The notes: generated from the letters alone by a model not told the origin. DNA of 7,082 bases from Marinilabiliales bacterium (GCA_002869465.1 PKSW01000304.1:1-7082); one strand, 5' to 3'. Positions 1 through 5,831 are shown, numbered from the stretch's first letter. Made by a program: numbers and translations.

Positions 1-51
1 GTAGCCCTAAGTTGTCAGATATCTAAAAATTTTTATTCCTTTTTGAAAGAG
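1..51. repeat. Intergenic repeat, copy A (partial, cut by window edge)
   Basis: These 51 bases match 5781-5831 with only two differences (positions 25 and 37), in the same orientation. They correspond to the right-hand part of the module seen more fully at 5707-5831. The two hairpins of the module, if present in this copy, would lie to the left of the window. The repeat sits about 140 bp beyond the stop codon of the minus-strand metallo-beta-lactamase-fold gene, a placement like that of the other two copies. The central AGATATCT is an 8-bp palindrome; in copy C it extends to 12 bp. Confidence 0.85.
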
Positions 52-85
52 TTAAGTCAACTAATGATTTTGCTGTAAAACGGTC

Positions 86-166
86 TTACCTCAACTTTAC
101 CATCTTCCCATTGGCAACTGCATCACAAACCTGCAGCCTGTAATAGTAAACTCCTTCAGTATACAT
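86..166 (-). pseudogene. Remnant of a T9SS type A C-terminal sorting domain
   Basis: Read on the minus strand from 166 to the TAA at 86-88, this gives 26 codons containing EGVYYYRLQ and later NGKMVKLR followed by stop. That is the usual ending of type A sorting domains on proteins exported by the type IX secretion system (aromatic-rich GVYfYrL strand, short loop, KMV-L-R at the C-terminus). An in-frame TAA at 173-175 lies just upstream, and no cargo domain precedes it: the MBL gene stop is only 23 bp away. I therefore read it as the surviving tail of a deleted or interrupted secreted-protein gene rather than a 26-residue gene. Family recognition is from the motif; loss of the front part is inference. 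Confidence 0.7.
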
Positions 167-188
167 TTTTTGTTAGGCACTGGCATTA

Positions 189-1097
189 TTAATCAACTTC
201 TATTTGTTCAAGTATTTTTTTGTTAAATGCTTTTAAGTCTTCAATTGACATGATCTGCCCATGTCCTCCTATTATTTTATCAATACCATACATCCGTTTT
301 TCAATCCAGCAAACTGCTTCTGCCCACAATTCTTTATCTACTTTTGTTGTATCATTTATGCTTGGTCTTCCGAACTGAAACATTAAGTCTCCCGTAAAAA
401 GAAGTTTTAATTCAGGGACAAAAATTAAAATATCACTATTTGAATGGCATTTACCAAAGTATTTTAATTGAAAAGTGATATTGTCCATGTCAATGTTATA
501 ACTGTCAGAAAATGTAATATTTGGCTTCTTTATAGGAATTGCGCTTTCTATATCATTATATGAATTTTGATACCTTGTTTTTTGTTTGAAAGCATAATAC
601 CATTCTTCTGAATTTTGTTTGTATTTCTCCAACTTCAAATCATATTCTTCAGTGATTTTACCAACCGCTTTTTTTACTTTTTCGGGCATTTCCCATTGCT
701 TTTCAATTTCATTTAAACTATTCTTGTGTCCTACAATTTGTGATTTTACAAAAACACTATTGCCCCTGTTGTGGTCATGATGGGCATGTGTATTAATTAC
801 ATATGCAAATTTTTCACTTTGGAACTCCATTTCAATTCTATCTCTGTATTTTGATGACAGACCAGTTGAAATACCTGCATCTATAACAACAATACCTTTT
901 TTAGTATTTATAGCAGTAATGACATCTGAACCAAATATGACCATAATCGTTTCGACATTTAATCGATTTATTTGAATTAGAGAGTCAACCAAACGATTCG
1001 CTTTATCAGATATAGGTGATTTATGGGGGGTACAAGAGTAAAAATTTGTAAATAAAAAAATTTGAATCAAAAAATAATACAACATTTTTGTATTCAT
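189..1097 (-). CDS. Metallo-beta-lactamase-fold hydrolase, putative lipoprotein
   Basis: A 302-residue protein of the metallo-beta-lactamase superfamily. The metal-site motif is complete: H104-A-H106-H-D108-H109, then H218 (in GKCHSNSD), D237 (in LLFTGD) and H279 (in GGHGQ), so a di-zinc hydrolase is expected. The first 21 residues are a hydrophobic export signal ending FYSC. Cys22 could be the lipidated residue, although Phe at the -3 position is a weak lipobox, and the protein would then face the periplasm or outer surface. Between the first motif and H218 there are about 109 residues, including a charged, probably helical stretch at roughly 128-195 that is longer than usual for the fold. 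The arrangement resembles subclass B1-like proteins, but the substrate cannot be told; beta-lactam hydrolysis is only one possibility. The ATG at 1097 gives a full signal peptide; Met5 is an alternative start. No clear promoter is visible. Confidence 0.9.
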   Translation of the reverse strand: MNTKMLYYFLIQIFLFTNFYSCTPHKSPISDKANRLVDSLIQINRLNVETIMVIFGSDVITAINTKKGIVVIDAGISTGLSSKYRDRIEMEFQSEKFAYVINTHAHHDHNRGNSVFVKSQIVGHKNSLNEIEKQWEMPEKVKKAVGKITEEYDLKLEKYKQNSEEWYYAFKQKTRYQNSYNDIESAIPIKKPNITFSDSYNIDMDNITFQLKYFGKCHSNSDILIFVPELKLLFTGDLMFQFGRPSINDTTKVDKELWAEAVCWIEKRMYGIDKIIGGHGQIMSIEDLKAFNKKILEQIEVD

Positions 1098-1166
1098 TGT
1101 ATATCGTCAAACAATGTGAGTTAATCAGGGTTAAAGTTAAGTCATATTTTCTAATATAGGTTGACC

Positions 1167-1275
1167 AAACAAAAAACCACTCACAATCATTCATGCAAGT
1201 GGTTTAGTTCGGAAAAATTCTCATATAAAGAATTTTTGCTCCCTAATTTGTGAAATATCTAAATTTTTGAAAGAG
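1167..1275. repeat. Intergenic repeat, copy B
   Basis: Positions 1167-1205 match 5707-5745 with one difference, and 1212-1238 match 5755-5781 exactly. The remainder aligns to 5782-5831 with a roughly 12-base deletion and several changes. The unit contains two perfect 8-bp hairpins: AAACCACT/AGTGGTTT (1174-1181 with 1198-1205) and AAAAATTC/GAATTTTT (1213-1220 with 1230-1237). It lies in the gap between the starch-binding-like gene and the MBL gene. Copy B is the most diverged copy. No transposase gene and no clear target-site duplication are associated with it. Confidence 0.85.
1170..1205 (-). terminator. Rho-independent-type terminator inside repeat copy B
   Basis: Read on the minus strand, an 8-bp stem (AAACCACT with AGTGGTTT, 16-base loop) runs directly into a T-rich tract (TTTTTTG). 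This would stop transcription leaving the 1374-2198 gene before it reaches the MBL gene. The large loop and only four G-C pairs make it moderate in strength. In the plus direction only three Ts follow, so it is best read as acting on the minus strand. Confidence 0.6.
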
Positions 1276-1340
1276 GCAATATTTTCTTCAAATAAAGTAA
1301 AATCAATAGATTAAAAAGATTTCCTTTTTTTACTGTCTTT

Positions 1341-1358
1341 CTATATACATTAATATAG
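1341..1358. repeat. Small AT-rich inverted repeat after the starch-binding-like gene
   Basis: CTATAT and ATATAG form a perfect 6-bp stem with a 6-base loop, 15 bases beyond the stop codon of the 1374-2198 gene. It has almost no G-C pairs and no adjoining T-tract in the minus direction, so it is not a convincing terminator. It may be chance in such AT-rich DNA. Confidence 0.3.
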
Positions 1359-1373
1359 CGAGATAAATTTTAT

Positions 1374-2198
1374 TTATTTTTCAATCGTTACTTTAAAAAA
1401 ATCTTCTTCATCTTCCCATTTACATTTCCAACCCTTTGCCATTGCTATAGCCTCGGTATTAGTTTTAAATACCAGGGTCATATCGTCACGTGTAACATTC
1501 ATAATTTGATCTTCGTCCCCGTAATAGTTTAACCACGTTTTTCTCGCTTTAAAAACTACTTTTTCAGGTGTATTTTCAATGGTTTCAAAATAGCCATTTG
1601 GGTACATTGCTTGGGAAGTTTTTTCCCAACCTAACAGTATTTGAGGACTTTCCAGCCATTTCATTGAACCCCAGAAAGCTGTTAATTTCAACCCGATTTC
1701 TTCAGGTGACAGACCGTTTTGTTTGTCGCTTCCAATAATGTAGACCCAATCCCAGAATTTACCTGTGATTGCTGCTTCTAAAAGGCTTGTAGAAGAATAT
1801 TTATCAAGGTGATCCCATTTGTCCACTGGTAATTTGTTTTTCCCTTCATATAGATAGATGGATCGGTTACCAATTGCTCCAAGCAAATCATTTTCCCAGA
1901 CAACATTTCCATGCACATATTTGTATGAAGCTTCCGTGCCTGGCTTGAAGTTTTCAAATGCAACTTGTAAAGTATAAATACCATCACCATTCTTATCTTC
2001 CATGATCATAGTTTCAGTCCAGGATAATGGGGCGACGCTTCCTCTGATTCCAACAGTTGTGGGATTTTCAATTATCGCCTCACTGAAATCCGCCTGAAAA
2101 GTCACATTGCAGGTTTGAGAATGGAGTAAGGAAATACCGTAGCAGCCGGTACACAGGATGGTTAACATAAGCGATTTAATAATTTTTGTTTTCATCAT
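1374..2198 (-). CDS. Exported protein with N-terminal starch-binding-like (CBM20/CBM48-type) domain
   Basis: A 274-residue protein. Residues 1-28 form a signal peptide (Lys-rich start, hydrophobic core, likely cut after LLHSQ); Cys16 and Cys19 lie inside it, so a lipoprotein reading is possible but weaker. Residues about 30-120 look like a starch-binding-type beta-sandwich: VTFQADFSE, VGIRGSVAPLSW, the DKNGDGIYTL turn, YKYVHGNVVWEND and NRSIYL. Conserved Trp and Asn-Asp positions of this fold are visible, so carbohydrate or glycan contact is plausible. Residues about 130-274 are Trp- and Lys-rich (FWDWVYIIG, FWGSMKW, KGWKCKWEDEEDFFKV) and match no family I recognise. No glycosidase domain is present. 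The start is the ATG at 2198 or the adjacent one at 2195; a purine-rich AAAGAGA lies just upstream. It is 121 bp from the FISUMP gene and could be read from its transcript. Protein reality is likely; function is inference. Confidence 0.8.
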   Translation of the reverse strand: MMKTKIIKSLMLTILCTGCYGISLLHSQTCNVTFQADFSEAIIENPTTVGIRGSVAPLSWTETMIMEDKNGDGIYTLQVAFENFKPGTEASYKYVHGNVVWENDLLGAIGNRSIYLYEGKNKLPVDKWDHLDKYSSTSLLEAAITGKFWDWVYIIGSDKQNGLSPEEIGLKLTAFWGSMKWLESPQILLGWEKTSQAMYPNGYFETIENTPEKVVFKARKTWLNYYGDEDQIMNVTRDDMTLVFKTNTEAIAMAKGWKCKWEDEEDFFKVTIEK

Positions 2199-2319
2199 AG
2201 TCTCTTTCTTTTTTATTGTTGATCGATTGATTATTTATTAATAGTAAATTGGGTTACTGCTTTTACCTCACATTCATCAACTAAGTATTGTCATACCTTC
2301 AGCCTGATTCAAGACTAAA

Positions 2320-3654
2320 CTAATCTTTAATGCAGCGGACGCTTAAACCGTAGTCCACAACAGTGATACCTCGAATTGCTTTTGAATCATCGTAAAATAG
2401 GAATCGGTAAAATACGATACCGGGTTCATTCTCAGTAGATGACCAACTCATTGCGACTTTGCCGTTTACACTGAAGGTGCCAGCATCATAATCACGGGTG
2501 CCACTTGGTTGTCCCGAAAATCCAAACAAGTCGGTGCCGTCGCCTCCATCATACCAACCACTGGAGGTTTTCAGGTTCGCTCCTGCATCAGTGCCTCTCC
2601 ATCCGAATTCATCCCAAGCTTGATTACCGATTCCATACTGACTGTCCACAGCTCCCTCCAGTATCTTCCACTCATCATCCGTGGGGATGTGCCAGCCAGA
2701 AGGGCAAATGCCCTGGGAGCCCTTCTCTGTAGTATAATGCATCATTTCATCCCACTGGTATAGTCCACCATATTTAGCGCAACTATCTGGCTCGTTGTTA
2801 TAACAGTATTTTTCAAGAATACTGTTATCGGTCATTTCTTGATCGCCCTGGATCATTGTTCCAACATTAAGGTTTTCTTTTAACCAGCATTGGCTGAAAA
2901 TTTGTATAGTGTTATAAACCTGTCCCTCATATTCCACTATGGGTGTTCCAGGGCAGGGAATATTGGTAGCAAACTGGAATGCATAGTCTTCATTGGTCTC
3001 AGGAACATCCAGTATTCCAGATTGAAGAGTATTGTCATATCCTATGAAAAGCAGCGTGTCTCCCAAACTGAATGTGAAACCCTGAGTAGCTTCTATTCTT
3101 TTGAACTGTGGCGGTTCCGAGATCTTGCTATCTATGTATTCAAGCGAACTTGTTAAGCCGGAAACATTACTGGTGGTAAGTATTTTAATATTCCTTATGG
3201 TTGATTTCCAATAAGCCGTAAAAAGGAATATTTCACCAGCTTCCGGGCAAAACATAAAGGAATGATAGCCCTTATCCAACCACTTCTCTGTGTTAATAAC
3301 TTGGCGTCCTAATATGTCTGTAATAACCAGACTTACTTTCCCCTTTTCAGGAAGGTACAAAGTGATTGTGGTTTGGCTTATTACAGGGTTTGGAAAGTTT
3401 TGGAAAACATAAAAGTCTTCTCCTTTATTGTCAATTTCAGTTATTCCCGACATATAATCCAGTACAAGCACTGTATCAGGCCAATATAGCACTGTGTCGT
3501 TTCCTTGCGTGCGATTCATCACTTTGATGCTGTCGAGTTGAACGTAAGTTGTGTTGTCAATAGCTGTAAATGCAAATTCCATTACAGGATTTTGACCAAA
3601 GACATTTATCAGAATTGTAAGCGCCGAAGCAGTAAGAAAGATTTTTGTTTTCAT
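2320..3654 (-). CDS. Secreted FISUMP-domain protein with internal T9SS sorting-like domain
   Basis: A 444-residue protein starting at the ATG at 3654. The frame is open further upstream, but starting at 3717 would add 21 residues ahead of a perfect signal peptide (MKTKIFLTASALTILINVFG, residues 1-20) and overlap the neighbouring gene. Residues about 83-162 look like a T9SS type A sorting domain (VFQNFPNP, the VSLVITDILGRQV strand, then EIFLFTAYW). It lies in the middle of the protein instead of at the C-terminus. Residues about 233-444 form a FISUMP domain, named after the Fibrobacter succinogenes major paralogous family: YNTIQIFSQCWLKENL, GGLYQWDEMM, GICPSGWHIPTDDEW, GFSGQPSG, WSSTE and a closing SVRCIKD. 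FISUMP proteins are extracytoplasmic, often expanded in number, and of unknown biochemical role. The gene is 43 bp downstream of the PNPOx gene and may be co-transcribed. No strong terminator follows. Confidence 0.9.
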   Translation of the reverse strand: MKTKIFLTASALTILINVFGQNPVMEFAFTAIDNTTYVQLDSIKVMNRTQGNDTVLYWPDTVLVLDYMSGITEIDNKGEDFYVFQNFPNPVISQTTITLYLPEKGKVSLVITDILGRQVINTEKWLDKGYHSFMFCPEAGEIFLFTAYWKSTIRNIKILTTSNVSGLTSSLEYIDSKISEPPQFKRIEATQGFTFSLGDTLLFIGYDNTLQSGILDVPETNEDYAFQFATNIPCPGTPIVEYEGQVYNTIQIFSQCWLKENLNVGTMIQGDQEMTDNSILEKYCYNNEPDSCAKYGGLYQWDEMMHYTTEKGSQGICPSGWHIPTDDEWKILEGAVDSQYGIGNQAWDEFGWRGTDAGANLKTSSGWYDGGDGTDLFGFSGQPSGTRDYDAGTFSVNGKVAMSWSSTENEPGIVFYRFLFYDDSKAIRGITVVDYGLSVRCIKD

Positions 3655-3674
3655 GATTTTGTGTTTTAAGGGTT

Positions 3675-3694
3675 TGAAAAAAATATATTTTTCA
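3675..3694. repeat. AT-rich inverted repeat between PNPOx and FISUMP genes
   Basis: TGAAAAA (3675-3681) and TTTTTCA (3688-3694) form a perfect 7-bp stem around a 6-base spacer. It fills much of the 43-bp gap between the PNPOx stop codon and the FISUMP start. It has only one G-C pair, so it is not a strong terminator. It could weaken read-through or be chance. Confidence 0.35.
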
Positions 3695-3697
3695 GTT

Positions 3698-4132
3698 TTA
3701 AAACGTAGTGTGTTCAATTTCAGGTTCTTTCAATACATCTTGCAAAGTCCAGAAATGAGTATCACCAGTACCAATTTTAAACACTTCCAGAAAAGGCTTG
3801 ATAGGCTGTCCGGTTAAATCTTCAAGAAATTTCACTTTTTGGTAGACTTCTTCGATGATTATTTCTTCCATTACAAACTCAACAGTTCCTGTTATTCGCA
3901 TTTCTTTGGCATCTGAAAGATCTGGTGGATTATTGTAAAAACAGACTTCCACTTTGGGATTTCGATGTAATTGTTTACTCATGGCTTTGGGCGATAATGT
4001 TTCAAAGTAAAACCCACTCTCATCAGCAAACATCAATAATACAACCCTCACTCGGGGCTGGTCATTTTCGTTGGTTGCCAGGTAACAAGCCGGGTTGCTC
4101 ATGGCAAAATCAATATAAGCTTGAATATTCAT
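3698..4132 (-). CDS. Pyridoxamine 5'-phosphate oxidase (PNPOx)-fold family protein
   Basis: A 144-residue protein with the split beta-barrel of the PNPOx-like flavin-binding family. Features seen: the opening helix and strand NPACYLATNENDQPRVRVVLLMF (split here at residues 13-23 and 24-35), FYFETLSPKAMSKQLHRNPKVEVCFYN at 41-67, then RITGTVEFV at 79-87, and the closing KIGTGDTHFWTL strand. Family members of this length bind FMN or a related flavin cofactor, sometimes F420 or heme, as dimers in the cytoplasm. The substrate here is unknown. True PNPOx enzymes are longer (about 200 residues), so vitamin B6 synthesis should not be assumed. The ATG at 4132 is the only sensible start. A one-mismatch promoter-like TTTATTTG lies at 4162-4169, without a matching -33 element. 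The downstream FISUMP gene begins 43 bp after the stop. Confidence 0.88.
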   Translation of the reverse strand: MNIQAYIDFAMSNPACYLATNENDQPRVRVVLLMFADESGFYFETLSPKAMSKQLHRNPKVEVCFYNNPPDLSDAKEMRITGTVEFVMEEIIIEEVYQKVKFLEDLTGQPIKPFLEVFKIGTGDTHFWTLQDVLKEPEIEHTTF

Positions 4133-4211
4133 TTTTTTTAATATTTAATGATTAGAAATATCAAATAAATTCAGAGGGTAAAATTACAATCATGAAAACC
4201 GGAAGTATTGT

Positions 4212-4234
4212 AAAAAACGGACATTCGTGTACCG
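4212..4234 (-). terminator. Rho-independent terminator of the AraC/SnoaL operon
   Basis: On the minus strand the sequence CGG-T-ACA, a CGAA loop, then TGT-CCG forms a GC-containing 6-bp stem with one bulged T, followed at once by TTTTTT (4217 down to 4212). It lies 79 bp past the stop of the SnoaL-like gene and before the PNPOx gene. It is the best-looking terminator in the window and would separate the two transcription units. Confidence 0.75.
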
Positions 4235-4236
4235 GG

Positions 4237-4297
4237 ACGACTATGATGTTAATATCATCTAAATTCTTCCAGAAGGTTTGACGTATTCTATAGTCGT
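4237..4297 (-). other. Possible structured RNA in the operon's 3' untranslated region
   Basis: A perfect 8-bp inverted repeat, ACGACTAT (4237-4244) and ATAGTCGT (4290-4297), encloses 45 bases that hold two small hairpins: GATG/CATC at 4245-4259 and CTTC-CA-GAAG at 4266-4275. Together these can form a three-way junction between the SnoaL-like stop codon and the terminator at 4212-4234. A transcript of the operon would carry the fold in its 3' tail. The pairing is seen in the sequence; any function, such as RNA stability or a small RNA cut from the 3' end, is inference. Confidence 0.45.
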
Positions 4298-4312
4298 TAA
4301 GAAAAGCTTGTA

Positions 4313-4708
4313 TTAACCCGCCTCCATATGTTGCTTAGGAATGGCACCAATTTGTTGCATCATAGTTAAGGTATCAGGCATAAACCAATGATTGACAATT
4401 TTTCGATTTTGAACCTGATAAATAACCAGTGATGGGATATCGATCTTAGCTCCTTTCCCAGGCTGTCCGAAAAGCTCATTTCTGTGTATTCCTTTTATTG
4501 TAAAACGAACCGCTACTTTATCATCTTCCGCAATTATATCATCAATAATCATTAAGTAGTGAGGAACAGATTCTTCGAATGCAATGATGTGGTTTTTCAA
4601 ATCGAGATCACGGTTCGAAATATACTTGTCCACCACTGCTTGTGGTTTGGGTTTTCCACTGATTGCCTCGAAATACTCCCTAATAAATGCTTTGTTTTCT
4701 TCTATCAT
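4313..4708 (-). CDS. SnoaL-like (NTF2-fold) ester cyclase family protein
   Basis: A 131-residue protein of the SnoaL-like polyketide cyclase/ester cyclase family, a small cytoplasmic alpha+beta barrel. Visible family features: the opening helix NKAFIREYFEAISG, then DLKNHIIAFEESVPHY, the strand pair IDDIIAEDDKVAVRFTIKG-H, GQPGKGAKI, and the closing KIVNHWFMPDTLTMMQQIG with H107, W108 and D112. In SnoaL-type cyclases an Asp near this end acts in catalysis, and D112 is the candidate. Many members in bacteria have no known substrate. The gene starts 2 bp after the AraC-family stop codon (TAA, two bases, ATG), so translation is probably coupled and the regulator and this protein form one operon. 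A terminator follows at 4212-4234. Confidence 0.88.
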   Translation of the reverse strand: MIEENKAFIREYFEAISGKPKPQAVVDKYISNRDLDLKNHIIAFEESVPHYLMIIDDIIAEDDKVAVRFTIKGIHRNELFGQPGKGAKIDIPSLVIYQVQNRKIVNHWFMPDTLTMMQQIGAIPKQHMEAG

Positions 4709-4710
4709 GA

Positions 4711-5589
4711 TTAATAAGAATTAGTTAATATTGGTTTTGAAAAGTTTTTGGTATGCACAGTTGCTCTTTTATTATTGTTTATTATTTCCTTTAAAAAACC
4801 TGTGTTCCTTTGTAAAAATCGGATGGGGCTTTTCCCTGAGAATTCAAGGTAATCTTTAATGAAGTGCGACTGATCAAAATAACCTCCATCATTCACAAAC
4901 TCCATCCATTTCAATTCAGGATTTTTTGACAAGCACAGATTAACGAAATTAAATCGTTTAATACGTGCAAAATACTTTGGTCCAATACCAACCCTATTTG
5001 TAAAACTTCGCCTGAATTGCCGAGGACTTAAATTTACCTTTTCAGCAACGTCATCCACCCTTATCATGCCTTTTTGTGTGAGTATCATATCCACAGCCTG
5101 ATCAATTGGGTGAGTTTTGAGATTAGCATTTTTAACACGTTCAAACAAGAAACTTTCGATAATAGAAAGCCTTTCTAAATCGTCTAATGCTTCTGCAAGC
5201 TGGTTATTGATTACATTTGCATTGTAGCCAATTATTGTTTCAAGATCAATCCTTTCATCCAGAAAATCAACTGGAGCGGGAATGTGAAACAAGTCCTGAA
5301 AAGCAGTTCCCTTAAATACAATTCCCATCATGTTGACCTTGCCTAATAACTGTAATCTGAAAGGTGATGTCGAAAGGCCTGATAAAAAGTTTTTTGGTAA
5401 CACTTCCCCTTCATAAAGCCGGTTGTATAAGCAATATTTATCTCCATAATTGAAAAGCATCACACAATAATTATTGGCTGTACTGGAAACGCTAAGGTGA
5501 GATTTCAATACTTCATCTTTATTCCAGATGTAATAAAAATCAACAAAAGGTTTGAGAAGGAGTGAAGGTTTGTATTTGGAGTAGGGCAT
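4711..5589 (-). CDS. AraC-family transcriptional regulator
   Basis: A 292-residue regulator starting at the ATG at 5589. A TTG at 5610 would add seven residues, but it lies inside the promoter -7 element and so is probably not transcribed. The N-terminal 150 residues, beginning MPYSKYKPSLLLKPFVDFYYIW, are the effector or dimerisation part common in Bacteroidota AraC proteins. The C-terminal DNA-binding part covers about residues 160-262: the first helix-turn-helix around VDDVAEKVNLSPRQFRRSF, the second around GGYFDQSHFIKDYLEFSGKS-PIRF. A Lys/Asn-rich tail of about 30 residues follows. The ligand is unknown. It leads an operon with the SnoaL-like gene and has its own promoter just upstream, so self-regulation together with its partner gene is likely. 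Confidence 0.93.
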   Translation of the reverse strand: MPYSKYKPSLLLKPFVDFYYIWNKDEVLKSHLSVSSTANNYCVMLFNYGDKYCLYNRLYEGEVLPKNFLSGLSTSPFRLQLLGKVNMMGIVFKGTAFQDLFHIPAPVDFLDERIDLETIIGYNANVINNQLAEALDDLERLSIIESFLFERVKNANLKTHPIDQAVDMILTQKGMIRVDDVAEKVNLSPRQFRRSFTNRVGIGPKYFARIKRFNFVNLCLSKNPELKWMEFVNDGGYFDQSHFIKDYLEFSGKSPIRFLQRNTGFLKEIINNNKRATVHTKNFSKPILTNSY

Positions 5590-5603
5590 TTTTTGGTTTT
5601 CAG

Positions 5604-5652
5604 TTGACAAATATAATCAATAAGGCACTGAATGTCAAATATTTTACTTGAC
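5604..5652. promoter_or_regulatory. Three TTGAC-type half-sites around the AraC promoter (possible operator)
   Basis: TTGAC occurs at 5604-5608 and 5648-5652 on the plus strand, and its reverse complement GTCAA at 5634-5638. The last two form an inverted repeat with a 9-base spacer covering the -33 element, while the first touches the -7 element. This would suit a self-regulating AraC protein. Five-base sites are short, so chance is a real alternative. Confidence 0.35.
5608..5639 (-). promoter_or_regulatory. Bacteroidetes-type promoter for the AraC/SnoaL operon
   Basis: On the minus strand, TTTG (5639-5636), a 20-bp spacer, then TATATTTG (5615-5608) match the Bacteroidetes primary sigma consensus TTTG and TAnnTTTG exactly. 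The -7 element ends 18 bases before the ATG at 5589, implying a leader of only about 10-15 bases. It is the clearest promoter in the window. Confidence 0.75.
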
Positions 5653-5706
5653 TTATTAGAAGTGCAGATTCAACTCTCAAGTGCGACAGAGTTATTTGAA
5701 AATGAG

Positions 5707-5831
5707 AAACAAAAAACCACTCACAATCATTTATGCAAGTGGTTTGTCAATTCTGAAAAATTCTCATATAAAGAATTTTTGTAGCCCTAAGTTGTCAGAT
5801 ATCTGAAAATTTTTATCCCTTTTTGAAAGAG
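5707..5831. repeat. Intergenic repeat, copy C (fullest copy)
   Basis: A 125-bp module. The left part matches copy B and the right 51 bases match copy A, so this copy joins the two. In order it contains: hairpin 1 (AAACCACT 5714-5721 with AGTGGTTT 5738-5745), hairpin 2 (AAAAATTC 5756-5763 with GAATTTTT 5773-5780), a perfect 12-bp palindrome TCAGATATCTGA (5795-5806), and a T/A-rich end TTTTTGAAAGAG. It lies between the AraC promoter and the 3' end of the unknown gene at 6075-6470. There is no associated transposase. It may be a non-autonomous mobile element, a decayed element end, or a spread terminator-bearing repeat. Confidence 0.85.
5710..5745 (-). terminator. Rho-independent-type terminator inside repeat copy C
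   Basis: Same hairpin as in copy B, with an 8-bp stem and a 16-base loop that differs by one base. It is followed on the minus strand by TTTTTTG. It would stop minus-strand transcripts from the 6075-6470 gene about 70 bp before the AraC promoter region. The distance from that gene's stop is about 330 bp, which is long. Confidence 0.55.

Noticed and set aside
172..178. GTTAGGC, matching the integron attC core pattern GTTRRRY, just after the MBL gene
   Set aside because: In the gene's sense it reads GCCTAAC at the right place for one attC box, but no second core box lies within 1-171. The seven-base pattern also occurs about once per kb by chance. No integrase is visible.
1246..1320. Short open frame on the minus strand through repeat copy B, ending QKFFI then stop, like a transposase C-terminus
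   Set aside because: Copies A and C are not open in the equivalent frame and carry indels relative to B, so the repeat does not behave like coding sequence.
1778..1990. 70-codon minus-strand frame
   Set aside because: Lies wholly inside the starch-binding-like gene in another frame and has no recognisable content.
2505..3156. Plus-strand frames of 75-88 codons
   Set aside because: They are antisense to the FISUMP gene, whose frame is clearly the coding one.
3655..3717. Extended N-terminus for the FISUMP protein
   Set aside because: It would put 21 residues before a complete signal peptide and overlap the PNPOx gene.
3925..4155. 76-codon plus-strand frame
   Set aside because: Antisense to the PNPOx gene, with no family features.
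4162..4169. TTTATTTG as a promoter for the PNPOx gene
   Set aside because: One mismatch in the -7 box and no TTTG at the -33 spacing.
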